Assembly: GCF_003004785.1 (NCBI RefSeq)
Contig: NZ_PVZS01000026.1
Span: forward strand, 1 to 55,003
Origin: Alsobacter soli
GTDB lineage: Bacteria > Pseudomonadota > Alphaproteobacteria > Rhizobiales > Beijerinckiaceae
DNA: 55,003 bases
Direction of reading: 5' to 3'
Made by a program: the position numbers and the translations under genes. The notes beneath the pieces are model-generated. The model was not told the DNA's origin and did not search any database. It saw nothing but the letters and a program-made list of their open reading frames with translations. The stretch's first letter is position 1; each line of letters opens with the position of its first letter. This document shows positions 1 through 9,828 of the stretch, one piece after another.

Positions 1-314
1 CGGGCCTCGGCCAGCGACTTGCCCTGCTCGGTGGTGAGGAGCACGGCGAGCTCCTCCTTGTTCTTCTCGATGGCGGCGGCGAGCTTGCGCAGCTTGTCGG
101 CGCGCTCGGCGGCGGTGGTCTGGCGCCAGCTCTCGAAGGCCTTCTGGGCGGCCGCGATGGCGCGGCGCGTCTCGGCGGCGCCGCAGTTCGGCACCACGCC
201 GATGACCTCGCCGGTGGCGGGGTTGGTGACTTCGATGGTGGCGGCGGAATCGGCGCCGACCCACTCGCCCCCGATCAGGTTCTTCTCGCGCTGGAAGGGA
301 AGCTGCTTGGGCAT
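1..314 (-). CDS. gabD: NAD(P)-dependent aldehyde dehydrogenase, succinate-semialdehyde type (5' part only)
   Basis: Only the first 104 codons lie in the window; the gene runs off the left edge. The N-terminus (MPKQLPFQREKNLIGGEWV, then an NPATGEVIGVVPN stretch) is that of the aldehyde dehydrogenase superfamily and most resembles succinate-semialdehyde dehydrogenase, which oxidises succinate semialdehyde to succinate in GABA degradation. The visible part is the start of the NAD(P)-binding domain; the catalytic Cys and Glu are outside, so substrate choice is inferred from family likeness. The ATG at 314 has a strong GGAGG ribosome site 5 bases upstream. It may be read alone: 140 bases with a hairpin separate it from tamB. 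Glutarate-semialdehyde dehydrogenase (DavD) is the main alternative. Confidence 0.8.
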   Translation of the reverse strand, partial: MPKQLPFQREKNLIGGEWVGADSAATIEVTNPATGEVIGVVPNCGAAETRRAIAAAQKAFESWRQTTAAERADKLRKLAAAIEKNKEELAVLLTTEQGKSLAEA

Positions 315-353
315 CGGATCCTCCGGATGAGATTTGTCGGCCGGCATCCTAGT

Positions 354-390
354 GCGCCTTCGAATCCATTTGCATCCGATCCGAAGGCGC
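354..390. other. Hairpin in the tamB/gabD-like gap
   Basis: A 9-base inverted repeat (GCGCCTTCG at 354-362 and CGAAGGCGC at 382-390) with a 19-base loop sits between the tamB stop and the aldehyde dehydrogenase start, in the leader of the latter. No T-run follows on either strand, so it is not a standard intrinsic terminator. It could be a weak terminator for the tam operon or a leader structure. Confidence 0.4.
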
Positions 391-454
391 GCGGCGAGCC
401 TTTGCGCGCATTTTCTGCGAAGCTCACGGCGAGGGAAGGCCCGCGGATGCGACC

Positions 455-3400
455 CTAGTATTCGATTTCGTAGGCCGCCCCGGCGGAGGCGCCGCCGTTG
501 GCGCCCACCTGGCCTCGCAGCTTCACGTTCTTGGTCACGTCAATATCGACGCCCACGCCCGTGTCGGCGGCCGTGGAGCCGGCCCGCACGCCGAAGCGGA
601 TATGGCGGTTGATGTATCGGCTGACTCCCACCCCGACGCCGCCGCTGGCCCCGGAGGTGATGTCCAGGCTGTCGGCGCCGAGCGCCTTGCGCAGGCCGCC
701 GAGCAGGTCCGGCCCGCCGCCGCCCGAGAGCTGCGCGATCGTCTGCGCGAGCTGGAGCGCCTGGACGCCGGTCAGCCCGCCGGCGGCGCGGTTGAACAGG
801 ATGCGCGAAAGCACCTCGTCCTGCGGGAGCGGCGGCGTGGACGTGATGGCGAACTCGGGCTGGCTGGCGAGGCCGGTCACGGCGATCTGGGCGGTCACGT
901 CCGCGGCCTGGGTCTGGGCCAGGAAGTCGAGTTGGGGGGTGAGGTCGCCCGCGAAGGTGAGCCGGCCCCGGACGAGATCGATGCGCTGGCCGGCGAGATC
1001 GATGCGGCCGTTGCGCAGGTTGAACGCGCCGACGGCGTTGGGGTCCTTGCTGGTCCCGGTGAGGCGCAGGTCGCCCCCGAGCTCGGCCTGCAGGCCGCGG
1101 CCGCGGACGAAGATGCGGTTCTGGGCCGTCAGCGTGAGATCGAAGGCCGCCACGAAGGGCGGGCCGGCCCGCTTCGTGGAGGCCTTCCTGGCTGCGGCGA
1201 GGCGGGCGCGGGCGGCCGGACCTGGAGCGATGTGCTTCGTGTTGGGCAACGGCGCCGCGATGCTCGCCAGGCGCTCCGGGATGGAGACGTCCATGGAGAT
1301 CACGTCCACGCGCCCGGCGATCCGCGGGGTGCGCGCCAGCGCGCCGCTGAGCGCGACCGAGAGGTTGGCGGTGGCCGAGACCGTGTCGTTGGAGACCAGC
1401 TCCGCCTTTGTCCCGGTGATGCGGATGTCAGCCGGGAAGCCGGCGCCGGGGTCGACCCGCACGCGGCCGGTCGCGGACAGCGAGCCGCCATTGCGGGTGG
1501 CGGCCGTGAGGCGCTCGATGGCGACCTCCTCGCCGCGGGCCGCGAAGCGCCCCTCGATGGCGGTGAGCCGGATGCCGGCGACGGGATCCGTGAAAGCGCC
1601 GCCCGTCAGGGTCGCGGCGCCGCCGAGCCGCGGAGCGGAGACCGGTCCTTCGACCCGCAGGTCCAGGTTCAGGCGGCCGGTGACCCGCTGGCCGCTGGCG
1701 GCGAGCAAGCCATTCGCGAGCGAGGCGTCCAGGGGGCCGCGCACGGTCAGGTCCAGGGCGCCGGCAGCGCCCAGCGGAGCGGAGCCGCCCACCTTCAGGG
1801 AGGCGCCGGGCCCGGCGGACACGGTGGCGTTCACCGTCGCGCGCTCGCCCTCCAGGCGGCCATCGGCCTTCACGTCGAGCGCGGGGACGCCGGCGGCGCG
1901 GCTGGCGGCCGTAGCCACTTTCGACAGACTGAGGCGATAGGGGCCGGTCGGCGCGGATGCCGTCCCGCCCAGTTCGGCGTGCGCGTCCAGGGTTCCGGCG
2001 AGCCCGAGTCCAGGCGACACGATGTCGGCGACCGACAATGGAATGCGGGTCGCGTCGGCCGTGAGAGCGAGCTTCGAGCCGGCGCGGCCCGCGACGCGGA
2101 GCCGGCCCGCGCCGGCGGCGAGGGTCAGCGCCGGGATCACGACGTCGCCATTCTCGATCGTGAGCGACGCCGGGCCCGCCAGGGCGAGGTGCTGCCGGTT
2201 GCGGGCGAGGCTCAACGCCGAGAGGTCGACCCGGATCGGCGGGCCCGGGAGGAGGCGGCCCTCCGCCTTCACGTCCATGTCGCCGTCGGCGGCCAGGGTG
2301 AAGGCGCTGGCCTGCTGGGAGCCGCGGCTCGTCAGTCGCACGGCCCGGAAGCGGGTCCCGGCGAGCACGGCTTCGTCGGCGGACGCCGACCCATCGATCA
2401 CGGGAGAGCCGTAGAGGTCAGCGGCCGTGATATGGGCCTCCAGTCGACGCAGGCTCTGGCCCGCGACTCCAATGCGTTCGCCGGTGGCCGCAATGGATGC
2501 GTTCTGCTTTCCGTCGGGCGCCGACAGGTCCAAGGACGCGTCGAGTCGTCCGGAGAGGGGCACGAGCGCCAGGGCCGAGAGGTCGTTCAGGTCGGAGGCG
2601 ACCAGGCCGACCTTGCCGGCCAAAAGCCGGCGTTCGTCCACCGTGACCCCGCCGGAGAGGCGCACCGAACCGACCGACAGGTCGAGATCGTCGAGCCGGG
2701 TGTTCGGGCCCTGGCGGGCCAGGTGGAGGCCGCCGCGGGCGGGCTTTCGGTCCACCTCGCCGTCCAGCTTGAGGCGGGCGTCCAGGTTTCCGGTCACGTC
2801 CGTCGCGGTGAGGTCCGCAGCCAGGCGGGGGATCGGCTTGCCGAGGGCCCGTGCGTCCCGAATGGCGAAGTTCGCCTTGACGTCCGGGCGCTCCAGCGAG
2901 CCGGTCAGGTTGGCGGTCGCGTCCGCGCGCCCGGTGATGCGCTCGTCCACGCGCTTCAACTCGGGAAGCGTGAGCTTCGCGACGAGATTGGCTCCCGCGG
3001 TGGTGGCGTCGCCATCAAGCTGCGTCTGTATATTGGGGCCGTCGATGCGAAGGTTCATGAAGCCAAGCCCGCCCGGCAGGCGCCGGGCAAGGCCCTTGAT
3101 GGTCACGTTCCCTGCAAGAGCCCGGTCGAGCGGGGGCACGCCGACCTTGGCGTCCGTCAGCTGTCCATCCAGGGCGGCGTCGATTCGATACCGGCCGGGG
3201 TCGCCCGTGAGCCGGGCCTGGAGTTTGGCGGAACCGCCGAGTTCGCGGCCGACCAGGCCGGAGAAGGCGCCAATCCGCGGGATGCGTGCGTCGGCCGTTC
3301 CGTCCAGCTTGCGCCGGCCGACCACGCCGGTCCAACTCGTGTCCAGGGTGGCGGTCGACAACCGGGCCTCGGAGAGGTCGGCGTTGAAACTGGCGTCGAC

Positions 3401-4744
3401 CTTGCCGCGGGCCACCATGTCCAGGCGGTCGCCGAGGGCGCGGGCCTCGCCGGGGTCGGCGGGCGCGAGCCCTCGGGCGTGGGCGTCGAAGCTGACGGCA
3501 GAACGCGGATCGGGCGCGCCCTGGGGCGCGGGGACGATGTTCAACGCCCCCGTGACCGAAGCGACCTTGCCCCAGGGCACAGAAATCTCCCGTCCATCCA
3601 GGTTCGCCTGCACAGTCGGCGAGGTCGCCGGACCTTTGGCGGTCCCATCCAGCACCAGCCGGCCGATCTCGGCCTCGCCGGCGCGGGTGCGGCCGCCCTC
3701 GGTCGGAACCGAGCGGATCGCCAGCCGCAGGTCGATGTTGTTCTGCGGATCCACCGCGCCGGTCACGTTGAGGCGCGCCGCGCGGGCGGCGATGTCCAAC
3801 TGGCGCACGTTCAGCGCGCCGTCGTCGCCGACCAGCACGTCGCCGGCGAGATCCGTGGAGCCGGCGAAAATCGGGGCGACCACCGGCGGTAGCAAGGCGG
3901 AGATGCGGGCGCCGAGCGCCAGGGCCACCCGACGGGCCGCGCCTTCGCGGGTCACGGTCGCGCGGCCCTGGGCGCCGAGGTCCGGGCCCGAGACGAAGTT
4001 CAGGCTTGCGGCGAAGTTGTCGAGCGGGCCCTCGCCCTGCACCTTGAGGTCGATCGGGGGCTGGCCGGGGAGATTGACGGCCTTCGCGATCAGGCCGCCC
4101 TGGGGTTCGTTGAAATCGACGTTGAGGGCGAGCCGCGAGCTCTGCGGAACGTAGTTGAGGGTCACGGCGAAGCGGCCGGGGGCGTCCGTGCGGGTCGCCT
4201 GCAGGCGCAGGTCGAGGCCTTCGGCCGGATTGCCCAGCACCGTGCTTCCCGCGGCGGCGATGCGGGCCGCCTGGCCCAGGACGGGCTCGCCCAGCGCCAG
4301 GTCCTTCATGTTGAAGGACTTCACGATCAGCTTCACGGGCAGGGCCGGGAGAGCGGGCGCCTCGGCCGCGTTCGCGACATCCGTTTCGTTGGGCCTTGGA
4401 CGGCGGACGACTTCCAGGCGATCGATCTCAAGCGCGTCGATTTCGAGGCGACGCGACAGGAGCGCGGTGCGGCGCCAGACGAGGCGGGCGCGGTCGAGCG
4501 TGATCCAGACGCCATCCTTGTCGGAGACCTGGACGTCGCGGATGACCGCGTCGGACGACAGCGCGCCTTCCACCGATCCGATGCGGACGCGATTCTCGGG
4601 CGTAGAGAGAGCCCATGAGAACAGCTTGGCGAGCGTGCTCTGGTCGCTCTCCTGCGCCCAGGCCGGGCGATCGGCCTCGGCCCAGGCGCCGGCGAGGGCG
4701 GCGACACCAAGTAGGGCGAGGAGGGCGGCGCGCAGCTTGCTCAT
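455..4744 (-). CDS. tamB: Translocation and assembly module inner-membrane protein TamB
   Basis: The product is a 1429-residue, very long repetitive beta-rich protein (AsmA/TamB type) that would span the periplasm and work with TamA in outer-membrane protein assembly or lipid transfer. Residues 1-30 form an uncleaved signal anchor or signal peptide (LLALLGVAALAGAWA). The middle consists of repeating beta-strand units (runs such as LDGTAKGPATSPTVQANLDG). The last ~350 residues form the conserved TamB (DUF490) C-terminal domain, ending in a predicted strand that ends with tyrosine (AAYEIEY). The start ATG overlaps the tamA TGA by one base (TGATG), which implies translational coupling. Length is typical of alphaproteobacterial TamB. 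Confidence 0.93.
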   Translation of the reverse strand: MSKLRAALLALLGVAALAGAWAEADRPAWAQESDQSTLAKLFSWALSTPENRVRIGSVEGALSSDAVIRDVQVSDKDGVWITLDRARLVWRRTALLSRRLEIDALEIDRLEVVRRPRPNETDVANAAEAPALPALPVKLIVKSFNMKDLALGEPVLGQAARIAAAGSTVLGNPAEGLDLRLQATRTDAPGRFAVTLNYVPQSSRLALNVDFNEPQGGLIAKAVNLPGQPPIDLKVQGEGPLDNFAASLNFVSGPDLGAQGRATVTREGAARRVALALGARISALLPPVVAPIFAGSTDLAGDVLVGDDGALNVRQLDIAARAARLNVTGAVDPQNNIDLRLAIRSVPTEGGRTRAGEAEIGRLVLDGTAKGPATSPTVQANLDGREISVPWGKVASVTGALNIVPAPQGAPDPRSAVSFDAHARGLAPADPGEARALGDRLDMVARGKVDASFNADLSEARLSTATLDTSWTGVVGRRKLDGTADARIPRIGAFSGLVGRELGGSAKLQARLTGDPGRYRIDAALDGQLTDAKVGVPPLDRALAGNVTIKGLARRLPGGLGFMNLRIDGPNIQTQLDGDATTAGANLVAKLTLPELKRVDERITGRADATANLTGSLERPDVKANFAIRDARALGKPIPRLAADLTATDVTGNLDARLKLDGEVDRKPARGGLHLARQGPNTRLDDLDLSVGSVRLSGGVTVDERRLLAGKVGLVASDLNDLSALALVPLSGRLDASLDLSAPDGKQNASIAATGERIGVAGQSLRRLEAHITAADLYGSPVIDGSASADEAVLAGTRFRAVRLTSRGSQQASAFTLAADGDMDVKAEGRLLPGPPIRVDLSALSLARNRQHLALAGPASLTIENGDVVIPALTLAAGAGRLRVAGRAGSKLALTADATRIPLSVADIVSPGLGLAGTLDAHAELGGTASAPTGPYRLSLSKVATAASRAAGVPALDVKADGRLEGERATVNATVSAGPGASLKVGGSAPLGAAGALDLTVRGPLDASLANGLLAASGQRVTGRLNLDLRVEGPVSAPRLGGAATLTGGAFTDPVAGIRLTAIEGRFAARGEEVAIERLTAATRNGGSLSATGRVRVDPGAGFPADIRITGTKAELVSNDTVSATANLSVALSGALARTPRIAGRVDVISMDVSIPERLASIAAPLPNTKHIAPGPAARARLAAARKASTKRAGPPFVAAFDLTLTAQNRIFVRGRGLQAELGGDLRLTGTSKDPNAVGAFNLRNGRIDLAGQRIDLVRGRLTFAGDLTPQLDFLAQTQAADVTAQIAVTGLASQPEFAITSTPPLPQDEVLSRILFNRAAGGLTGVQALQLAQTIAQLSGGGGPDLLGGLRKALGADSLDITSGASGGVGVGVSRYINRHIRFGVRAGSTAADTGVGVDIDVTKNVKLRGQVGANGGASAGAAYEIEY

Positions 4745-6726
4745 CAGAAGGACTGCCCGATGCCGATATAGACCGCGACCGGCTTGTCGCCCTTGCGCGG
4801 ATTGAGCGGGGCGGCGATGTCGAGCCGGATCGGACCCACGGCGGTGTAGTAGCGCAATCCCAGCCCGGCCGCGACGCGGATGGGTTCGTTCAGGCGCGGG
4901 AAGCGGTCGGCGTAGGCCTGGCCGGCGTCCACGAAGGGCACGACGCCGATCGTGTCCGTCACCTTGATGCGGGCCTCGATCGAGCCGTCGATGAGGCTCT
5001 TGCCGCCGATGGGGAAGCGGCCGATCTGGGGGCTCAGGCTCTGGTAGCGGTAGCCGCGCACGGAGCCGCCGCCGCCGGCATAGAAGCGGTAGTTGGACGG
5101 GATGTCCTCGAGGTCGCCGCCCAGGATGGAGCCAAGGCCGATGCGAGCCGCGAGGATGTAACGGGCGTCCTTGTCCAGCGCCCAGTAGGTGGACGCGTTG
5201 GCCTTCGCGACCGTCATGCCGACCGTGGAGCCCAGGAAAGTTGGGTAGGGCGTCACGGACGCCGTGAGCCTGACCCCGCGCGTGGGATCCAGAGGCTTGT
5301 CGGTGGAGTCGTAGGTGTAGGTGATCGGGACGCCGACGAGCGTATAGGTGACCTCGCCCAAGGCGTCGCTGGTCTGCCCCCGCTCGGCCTTGACGCCAAT
5401 TTGCAGCGAGCTCGTGTCCGAGAAACGGTGGCGGATGTCGACTTCTGCGCCGGCCCGGCGGTCCGTATAGGCGTAGCCCTTTTCCCGCGCCGCCTGAGCG
5501 GAGACCAGCAGGTCGTTGCGCGTGCCCCAGAGCCCGGGCTTCAGGAACGTGAAGCCGAACCGGCCGCCGAGATCGGAGCGTTGCAGGCGCTTCTCGTCGC
5601 GCACCCAGGCGGGCTCGCCGATGGCGCGCCCGGCGTAGAACGTGGAGGCCTCGAGCCGCAACACCTCGCCGCCGCCGAAGAGATTGCGGTTGGTCCAGTA
5701 GGTTCGCACCTCCGGGCCGTCGATGGTGGAATACAGCGCCGAAACCCCGAAGGCGTGGCGCTTGCGTTCGGTCAGCTCCACGAAGATGGGAAGCTGCCCA
5801 TTCGCATCCAGCTTTTCGGCCTCGCGGATGCGCACTCCGCCCAGCGCCTCGATGCGGCTGACCGACTTGCGGATGCCGTTCAGAGCAGTCGGCGAATAGG
5901 GATCGCCGGGCTGGGCGTAGATGAAGGAGCGGACCACGGCGTGGTCGACGTCCGGCGCGCCGGACACGGTGATGGGTCCCAGGTTGGCCACGGGGCCGGC
6001 CCGCACGCGAAGGGTGACATCCATCGCGCGAGCCGGATGGAAGACGACGGGCTGTCGCGAGGTTACCTTGGCGAAGGGATGCCCCTGTTCGCGGAAGTGG
6101 TCGACGATGGCGGCCTCGGCCGCCACGACCTCGGCGGAGCGGGCCGGATCACCCGGCTTGGCCTTCACCACGCGCGCAGGCAGCTGATCGGGCGTGAACG
6201 GCTGGCCCGTCGCGTCGTCGAGCACGAAAATGTTGCGGAAGACGTATTGCGGGCCGGGGTTGGCCACGATGCGGATCGGCACGCGGGCCCTGCCCCGGTA
6301 GGCGGTCACCGCGCGAGCCGCGGCTTCCGTTCGGTTCTGGCCGAGCATGAGAGGCACACCGGCCACGTCGATCGTGACCGCGGCGTCGTAGTAGCCCAGG
6401 CCCCAAAGGGCGTCGACGATCTTGGGCAGGTCGCTTTCCGCGAGGCGCACCAGCTGGTCGGGAGCGCCCGGCGCTTCCGTGCGCAGTCGTTGGAGGCTGG
6501 AGGCGTCCTCGATGGCTGCCTTCGCCTCCTTCGGGGCGCCCTGTGTGTCGATGGTGAGGTCGTAGGGATAGGCGTTGGCCGAAGGCTCGGGCGGCTTCTC
6601 GCCGAAGCCGAGCGCACCCAGCAGGTCGAAGGCCTGCGCCGATGGCCCCGGCCCGGGCCCAAGGCCCGCCAGGACACACGCGCACGCCACGACCAAACGT
6701 CGACCCACCAAGAACGCTCCCCTCAC
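4744..6726 (-). CDS. tamA: Autotransporter assembly factor TamA (Omp85 family)
   Basis: This 660-residue Omp85-family outer-membrane protein has a signal peptide (to about residue 32), POTRA domains over roughly residues 60-320 (e.g. GPITVSGAPDVDHAVVRSFI) and a C-terminal 16-strand barrel with the Omp85 motif GGGGSVRGYRYQSL, ending LRYYTAVGPIRLDIAAPLN and a terminal Phe. With TamB it forms the TAM complex that inserts outer-membrane proteins. The listed start is a GTG at 6726. A better start may be the GTG at 6708 (MGRRLVVACACVLAG), because an AGGGGAG ribosome site lies 8 bases before it and the signal peptide then has a normal positively charged N-terminus. It is the first gene of a two-gene operon with tamB. 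Confidence 0.93.
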   Translation of the reverse strand: MRGAFLVGRRLVVACACVLAGLGPGPGPSAQAFDLLGALGFGEKPPEPSANAYPYDLTIDTQGAPKEAKAAIEDASSLQRLRTEAPGAPDQLVRLAESDLPKIVDALWGLGYYDAAVTIDVAGVPLMLGQNRTEAAARAVTAYRGRARVPIRIVANPGPQYVFRNIFVLDDATGQPFTPDQLPARVVKAKPGDPARSAEVVAAEAAIVDHFREQGHPFAKVTSRQPVVFHPARAMDVTLRVRAGPVANLGPITVSGAPDVDHAVVRSFIYAQPGDPYSPTALNGIRKSVSRIEALGGVRIREAEKLDANGQLPIFVELTERKRHAFGVSALYSTIDGPEVRTYWTNRNLFGGGEVLRLEASTFYAGRAIGEPAWVRDEKRLQRSDLGGRFGFTFLKPGLWGTRNDLLVSAQAAREKGYAYTDRRAGAEVDIRHRFSDTSSLQIGVKAERGQTSDALGEVTYTLVGVPITYTYDSTDKPLDPTRGVRLTASVTPYPTFLGSTVGMTVAKANASTYWALDKDARYILAARIGLGSILGGDLEDIPSNYRFYAGGGGSVRGYRYQSLSPQIGRFPIGGKSLIDGSIEARIKVTDTIGVVPFVDAGQAYADRFPRLNEPIRVAAGLGLRYYTAVGPIRLDIAAPLNPRKGDKPVAVYIGIGQSF

Positions 6727-6841
6727 CGGGAGCGAACGCGCGCGACGCGTCCTTGTTCCCGAGGTTTCCGCCCGGGCAGGTTAGCGGAGGCTACCGGAGG
6801 TTGCACAGGCCCAATGTGGGTTGCGGATCCGGTGGGCCGGC

Positions 6842-6932
6842 TTTGCGAGCGCAGCGAAGCGATCCAGCGGAGGTATTCCCCCTGGATTGCTTCCTCGCTT
6901 CGCTCCTCGCAAAAGCGAGGAGGCTGGATCAC
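6842..6932. repeat. Dispersed palindromic repeat, copy 1
   Basis: The gap between the TRAP permease stop and tamA carries a compound inverted repeat: AGCGAAGCGATCCAG near 6853 pairs with CTGGATTGCTTC near 6882, followed by the perfect hairpin CTCCTCGC-AAAA-GCGAGGAG at 6903-6922. The core (GCGAGG..GCGAAGCGA..GCAATCCA) recurs at 12571, 48511, 54848 and 54924. It resembles short extragenic palindromes common in Hyphomicrobiales genomes. On the minus strand it could also end TRAP-operon transcripts. Confidence 0.6.
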
Positions 6933-8806
6933 AGGAAGCCGATGGAGATCCACGGGACCGCGGCCACGACGATGAGGCCGATGATCAGCGCGATCAGGTA
7001 GCCCCAGATCGGCCGCATGCCTTCGTCCGGGCTCACGCGGCCGATGGCGCAAGCGGCGTAGTAGCCGACCCCGAACGGCGGGGCGAAGAGGCCGATACCC
7101 ATGGAGAGGATCACCACCATGGCGTAGTGGACCTCATGCACCCCGAGCTGGCGGGCGATGGGGAACAGGAGCGGGCCGAACAGCACGATGGCGGGAATGC
7201 CCTCCAGAACGCTGCCCAGGATGATGAAGGCCACGATCGAGACGGCGATGAAGCTCGCGCCGCCGCCCGGCAGCTTCGACATCATGGCGGCTAGGTCGCG
7301 AGAGAAGCCGGACTGGGTCAGCGACCAGGCCATTGCGGTCGCAGCGCCGATGATGAACAGGATGGCCCCGGAGAGCGCGGCCGTCTCCACCAGCATGGGG
7401 CCGAGGCGGCTCCAGTTGAACTGGCGGTAGATCACCAGGCCGGCGACCATCGAGTACACGATGCCGATGGTGGAGACTTCGGTGGCGGTGGCGACGCCTT
7501 CCACCACGGCTGCCCGGATGATGAAGGGCAGGGCCAGGGCCGGAACAGCGATCACGAAGGCGCGGCCGATCTCGCCCCGGCTCGCCCGGCGCACGTGCGA
7601 CAGGTCCTCGTTGCGATAGCGACGCCAGACGACGGCGCAGAGCGTGGCGGCCAGGATGACGCCGGGCAGCATGCCGCCCGTGAACAGGGCTGCGATGGAC
7701 ACGCCCGTCACCGACCCGATGGTGATCAGCACCAGGCTCGGCGGGATGGTCTCCGTCTGGGCGCCCGTGGCCGAGAGCAGGGCGACGAGGTCGCCTGGCT
7801 TCGCGCCGCGCGCCTTCATCTCGGGAAACAGCACCGGCGCCACGGCCGCCATGTCGGCCGCCTTCGCGCCCGAGATGCCGGAGACGAGGTACATGGCGCC
7901 GACGAGCACGTAGGAGAGGCCGCCGCGCACGTGGCCGAGCAGGCTCGCCAGGAACTGCACCATGGCCCGGGCCATGCCGGTCATCTCGATCAGCAGCCCA
8001 AGGAACACGAAGAGCGGCACCGACAGCAGGATGAGGTGCGACATGCCCTCGTCCATGCGGCCGATCACGACCAGCATGGGGACGCTCGTGGTCGTGGCCA
8101 GGTAGCCGAAGCTCGCCAGCCCGAACGCGAATGCGATGGGAACGCCGGACAGCACCGTGACGGCGACGATCCCGACGAAGAAGATGAGCAGGTTGATGTT
8201 GCCCAGCGGCTTCAGGACCGGGCTCGCGTACCAGATCAGGGCGCTCACGACGGCCACGCCGACCAGGGCGCCGACCGTCGTGCCCACATCGGCGACCCGC
8301 AGGAGCCGCAGCAGAGCCAGCACGATCATGAGGCTGGCGCCCACGCAGAGCGCCGCCGCGCGCCAGGAGTTCTGGATCTCCAGCGCAGGGGTCGTGATGT
8401 AGCTTTCCTCGTAGGCGTAGTCGAACGCCGGGTAGACGATCATGAGCAGGAAGGCGAGCGCGGCCGCCAGTGCGACCGCGTCCAGGAACGCGCGCGCGCG
8501 CGGGCCCACCTTGCCCACGAGCGCGGTCATGCGCATGTGCTCGCCGCGCCCGAACGCCACCACGGCGCCCAGCATGGCGAGCCAGAGGAACAGGATCGAG
8601 GCGAGTTCGTCCGACCAGACCAGCGGCTTGTGGAGAACGTAGCGCGCCACGATGCCGGCGAAGAGCACCACCACCTCGGCCGCGACCAGGATGGCGGCCG
8701 GAATCTCGACCGCCGTTCGGATCCCGGCCTCAAGCCGGCTTGCCCAGTTGCGCGAGCCGGGGGCGACCGCGGCCGCCCCCGCATCCAGGGTGTGTGCTCC
8801 AGCCAT
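6929..8806 (-). CDS. dctQM: TRAP transporter fused small and large permease (DctQM)
   Basis: The product is a 625-residue membrane protein. Residues ~30-190 match the DctQ small subunit (four helices, with LVWSDELASILFLWLAMLGA) and residues ~200-625 the DctM large permease (SGVPIAFAFGLASFG, IALLSATGAQTETIPPSL-like and FAPPFGVGYYAACAIG segments). In a TRAP system this membrane unit imports a carboxylate or similar organic anion, driven by an ion gradient and fed by the DctP binding protein. The DctQ and DctM units are two genes in many systems and fused here. The start was set at ATG 8806, 5 bases after the dctP stop; the longer open frame to 8878 overlaps dctP and is not conserved in character. 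Confidence 0.92.
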   Translation of the reverse strand: MAGAHTLDAGAAAVAPGSRNWASRLEAGIRTAVEIPAAILVAAEVVVLFAGIVARYVLHKPLVWSDELASILFLWLAMLGAVVAFGRGEHMRMTALVGKVGPRARAFLDAVALAAALAFLLMIVYPAFDYAYEESYITTPALEIQNSWRAAALCVGASLMIVLALLRLLRVADVGTTVGALVGVAVVSALIWYASPVLKPLGNINLLIFFVGIVAVTVLSGVPIAFAFGLASFGYLATTTSVPMLVVIGRMDEGMSHLILLSVPLFVFLGLLIEMTGMARAMVQFLASLLGHVRGGLSYVLVGAMYLVSGISGAKAADMAAVAPVLFPEMKARGAKPGDLVALLSATGAQTETIPPSLVLITIGSVTGVSIAALFTGGMLPGVILAATLCAVVWRRYRNEDLSHVRRASRGEIGRAFVIAVPALALPFIIRAAVVEGVATATEVSTIGIVYSMVAGLVIYRQFNWSRLGPMLVETAALSGAILFIIGAATAMAWSLTQSGFSRDLAAMMSKLPGGGASFIAVSIVAFIILGSVLEGIPAIVLFGPLLFPIARQLGVHEVHYAMVVILSMGIGLFAPPFGVGYYAACAIGRVSPDEGMRPIWGYLIALIIGLIVVAAVPWISIGFL

Positions 8807-8811
8807 GGCGA

Positions 8812-9828
8812 TTACGACAGCTTGCCCACGGCCTTCTCGAGAAGGCCCCAGGCCTCGTCGCCGTACTTGCCCTTCCACTCGGAGTAGAAGCCGGCGGAGC
8901 GGAGCTTGTCGCGGAAGGGGGCCGGGTCGGGCTGGTTGAACACGAGGCCCTTGCCCTCGAGCTCGCCCTTGAGGCCGGCGTTCAGCTTGGCGACGTCGGC
9001 GCGCTCCAGCATGGCGGCGGCGTTCAACTCACGCGCCACGATGGCGCGGTCAGCCTCGGGCAGCTTCTCCCAGGCGCGACGGTTCGCCAGCAGGTGGAAG
9101 CCGTCCCACATGTGGTTGGTGAGGGAGCAGTACTTCTGCACTTCGTAGAGCTTGGCGGTGGAGATGATCGCCAGCGGGTTCTCCTGGCCATCCACCACCT
9201 TGGTCTGCAGCGCCGAGTAAACCTCGCTGAAGTTGATCGAGGTCGGGGCGGAGTCGAAGGCCTTGTACATCGACGTCCAGAGCGGGCTGACCGGCACGCG
9301 GATCTTGAAGTTCTTGAGGTCGTCCGGCGTGTTGATCGGCTTGTTGGACGAGGTGGTCTGGCGGAAGCCGTTGTCCCAGATCTTGTCCATGACCATCAGG
9401 CCGGACTTGGCGATCTGGCCCCGGACATAGTTGCCGAGGTCGCCGTCCATGGCCTTCCAGACCGTGCCGTAGTCCGGGAAGGCGAAACCGATGCCGTTGA
9501 TAGAGGCGGCGGGGACGAGCGTCGACAGGATGAGGCCCGAGAGCGTGAACAGCTCGACGCCGCCGGAACGGATCTGGCTCAGCATGTCGGTGTCCGAGCC
9601 GAGCTGGTTGTTCGGGAACATCTGGATCTCGATGCGCCCGTTCGTGGCGGCCTTGATCTTGTCCGCCGCCTCCTGGGCGCGCACGTTCAGCGGATGGGAG
9701 ACCGGCAGGTTGTTCGCGAACTTGTAGGTGAACTCGGCGGCTTTCGCGCGGCCGATGATCCCGAACGTTCCGACAGCGAGGGCGGCGCCGGTGGTTGCGA
9801 GAAGTTCGCGGCGGTTCAGGCGTGACAT
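8812..9828 (-). CDS. dctP: TRAP transporter substrate-binding protein, DctP family, Tat-type signal
   Basis: This 338-residue periplasmic binding protein begins with a twin-arginine-like leader (MSRLNRRELLATTG, hydrophobic stretch, cleavage near AKA-AEF), so it is probably exported folded. The body is a typical DctP fold: ANNLPVSHPLNVRAQEAADK at the N-terminus, the conserved Arg in KIRVPVSPLW that binds ligand carboxylate, and a VVDGQENPLAI segment. It hands its ligand to the DctQM permease encoded 5 bases downstream. The ATG at 9828 was preferred over the open frame to 9957 because only this start yields a signal peptide. No regulator is adjacent. The divergent acyl-CoA ligase suggests the ligand is an organic acid activated to a CoA ester, which is inference. 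Confidence 0.92.
   Translation of the reverse strand: MSRLNRRELLATTGAALAVGTFGIIGRAKAAEFTYKFANNLPVSHPLNVRAQEAADKIKAATNGRIEIQMFPNNQLGSDTDMLSQIRSGGVELFTLSGLILSTLVPAASINGIGFAFPDYGTVWKAMDGDLGNYVRGQIAKSGLMVMDKIWDNGFRQTTSSNKPINTPDDLKNFKIRVPVSPLWTSMYKAFDSAPTSINFSEVYSALQTKVVDGQENPLAIISTAKLYEVQKYCSLTNHMWDGFHLLANRRAWEKLPEADRAIVARELNAAAMLERADVAKLNAGLKGELEGKGLVFNQPDPAPFRDKLRSAGFYSEWKGKYGDEAWGLLEKAVGKLS

Noticed and set aside
602-3892. 1096-codon plus-strand open frame antisense to tamB
   Set aside because: Gly/Arg/Ala-rich sequence without domains, caused by high GC on the strand opposite a real long gene.
4615-6975. 786-codon plus-strand frame antisense to tamA
   Set aside because: Same GC-driven shadow; TamA on the other strand has full Omp85 homology.
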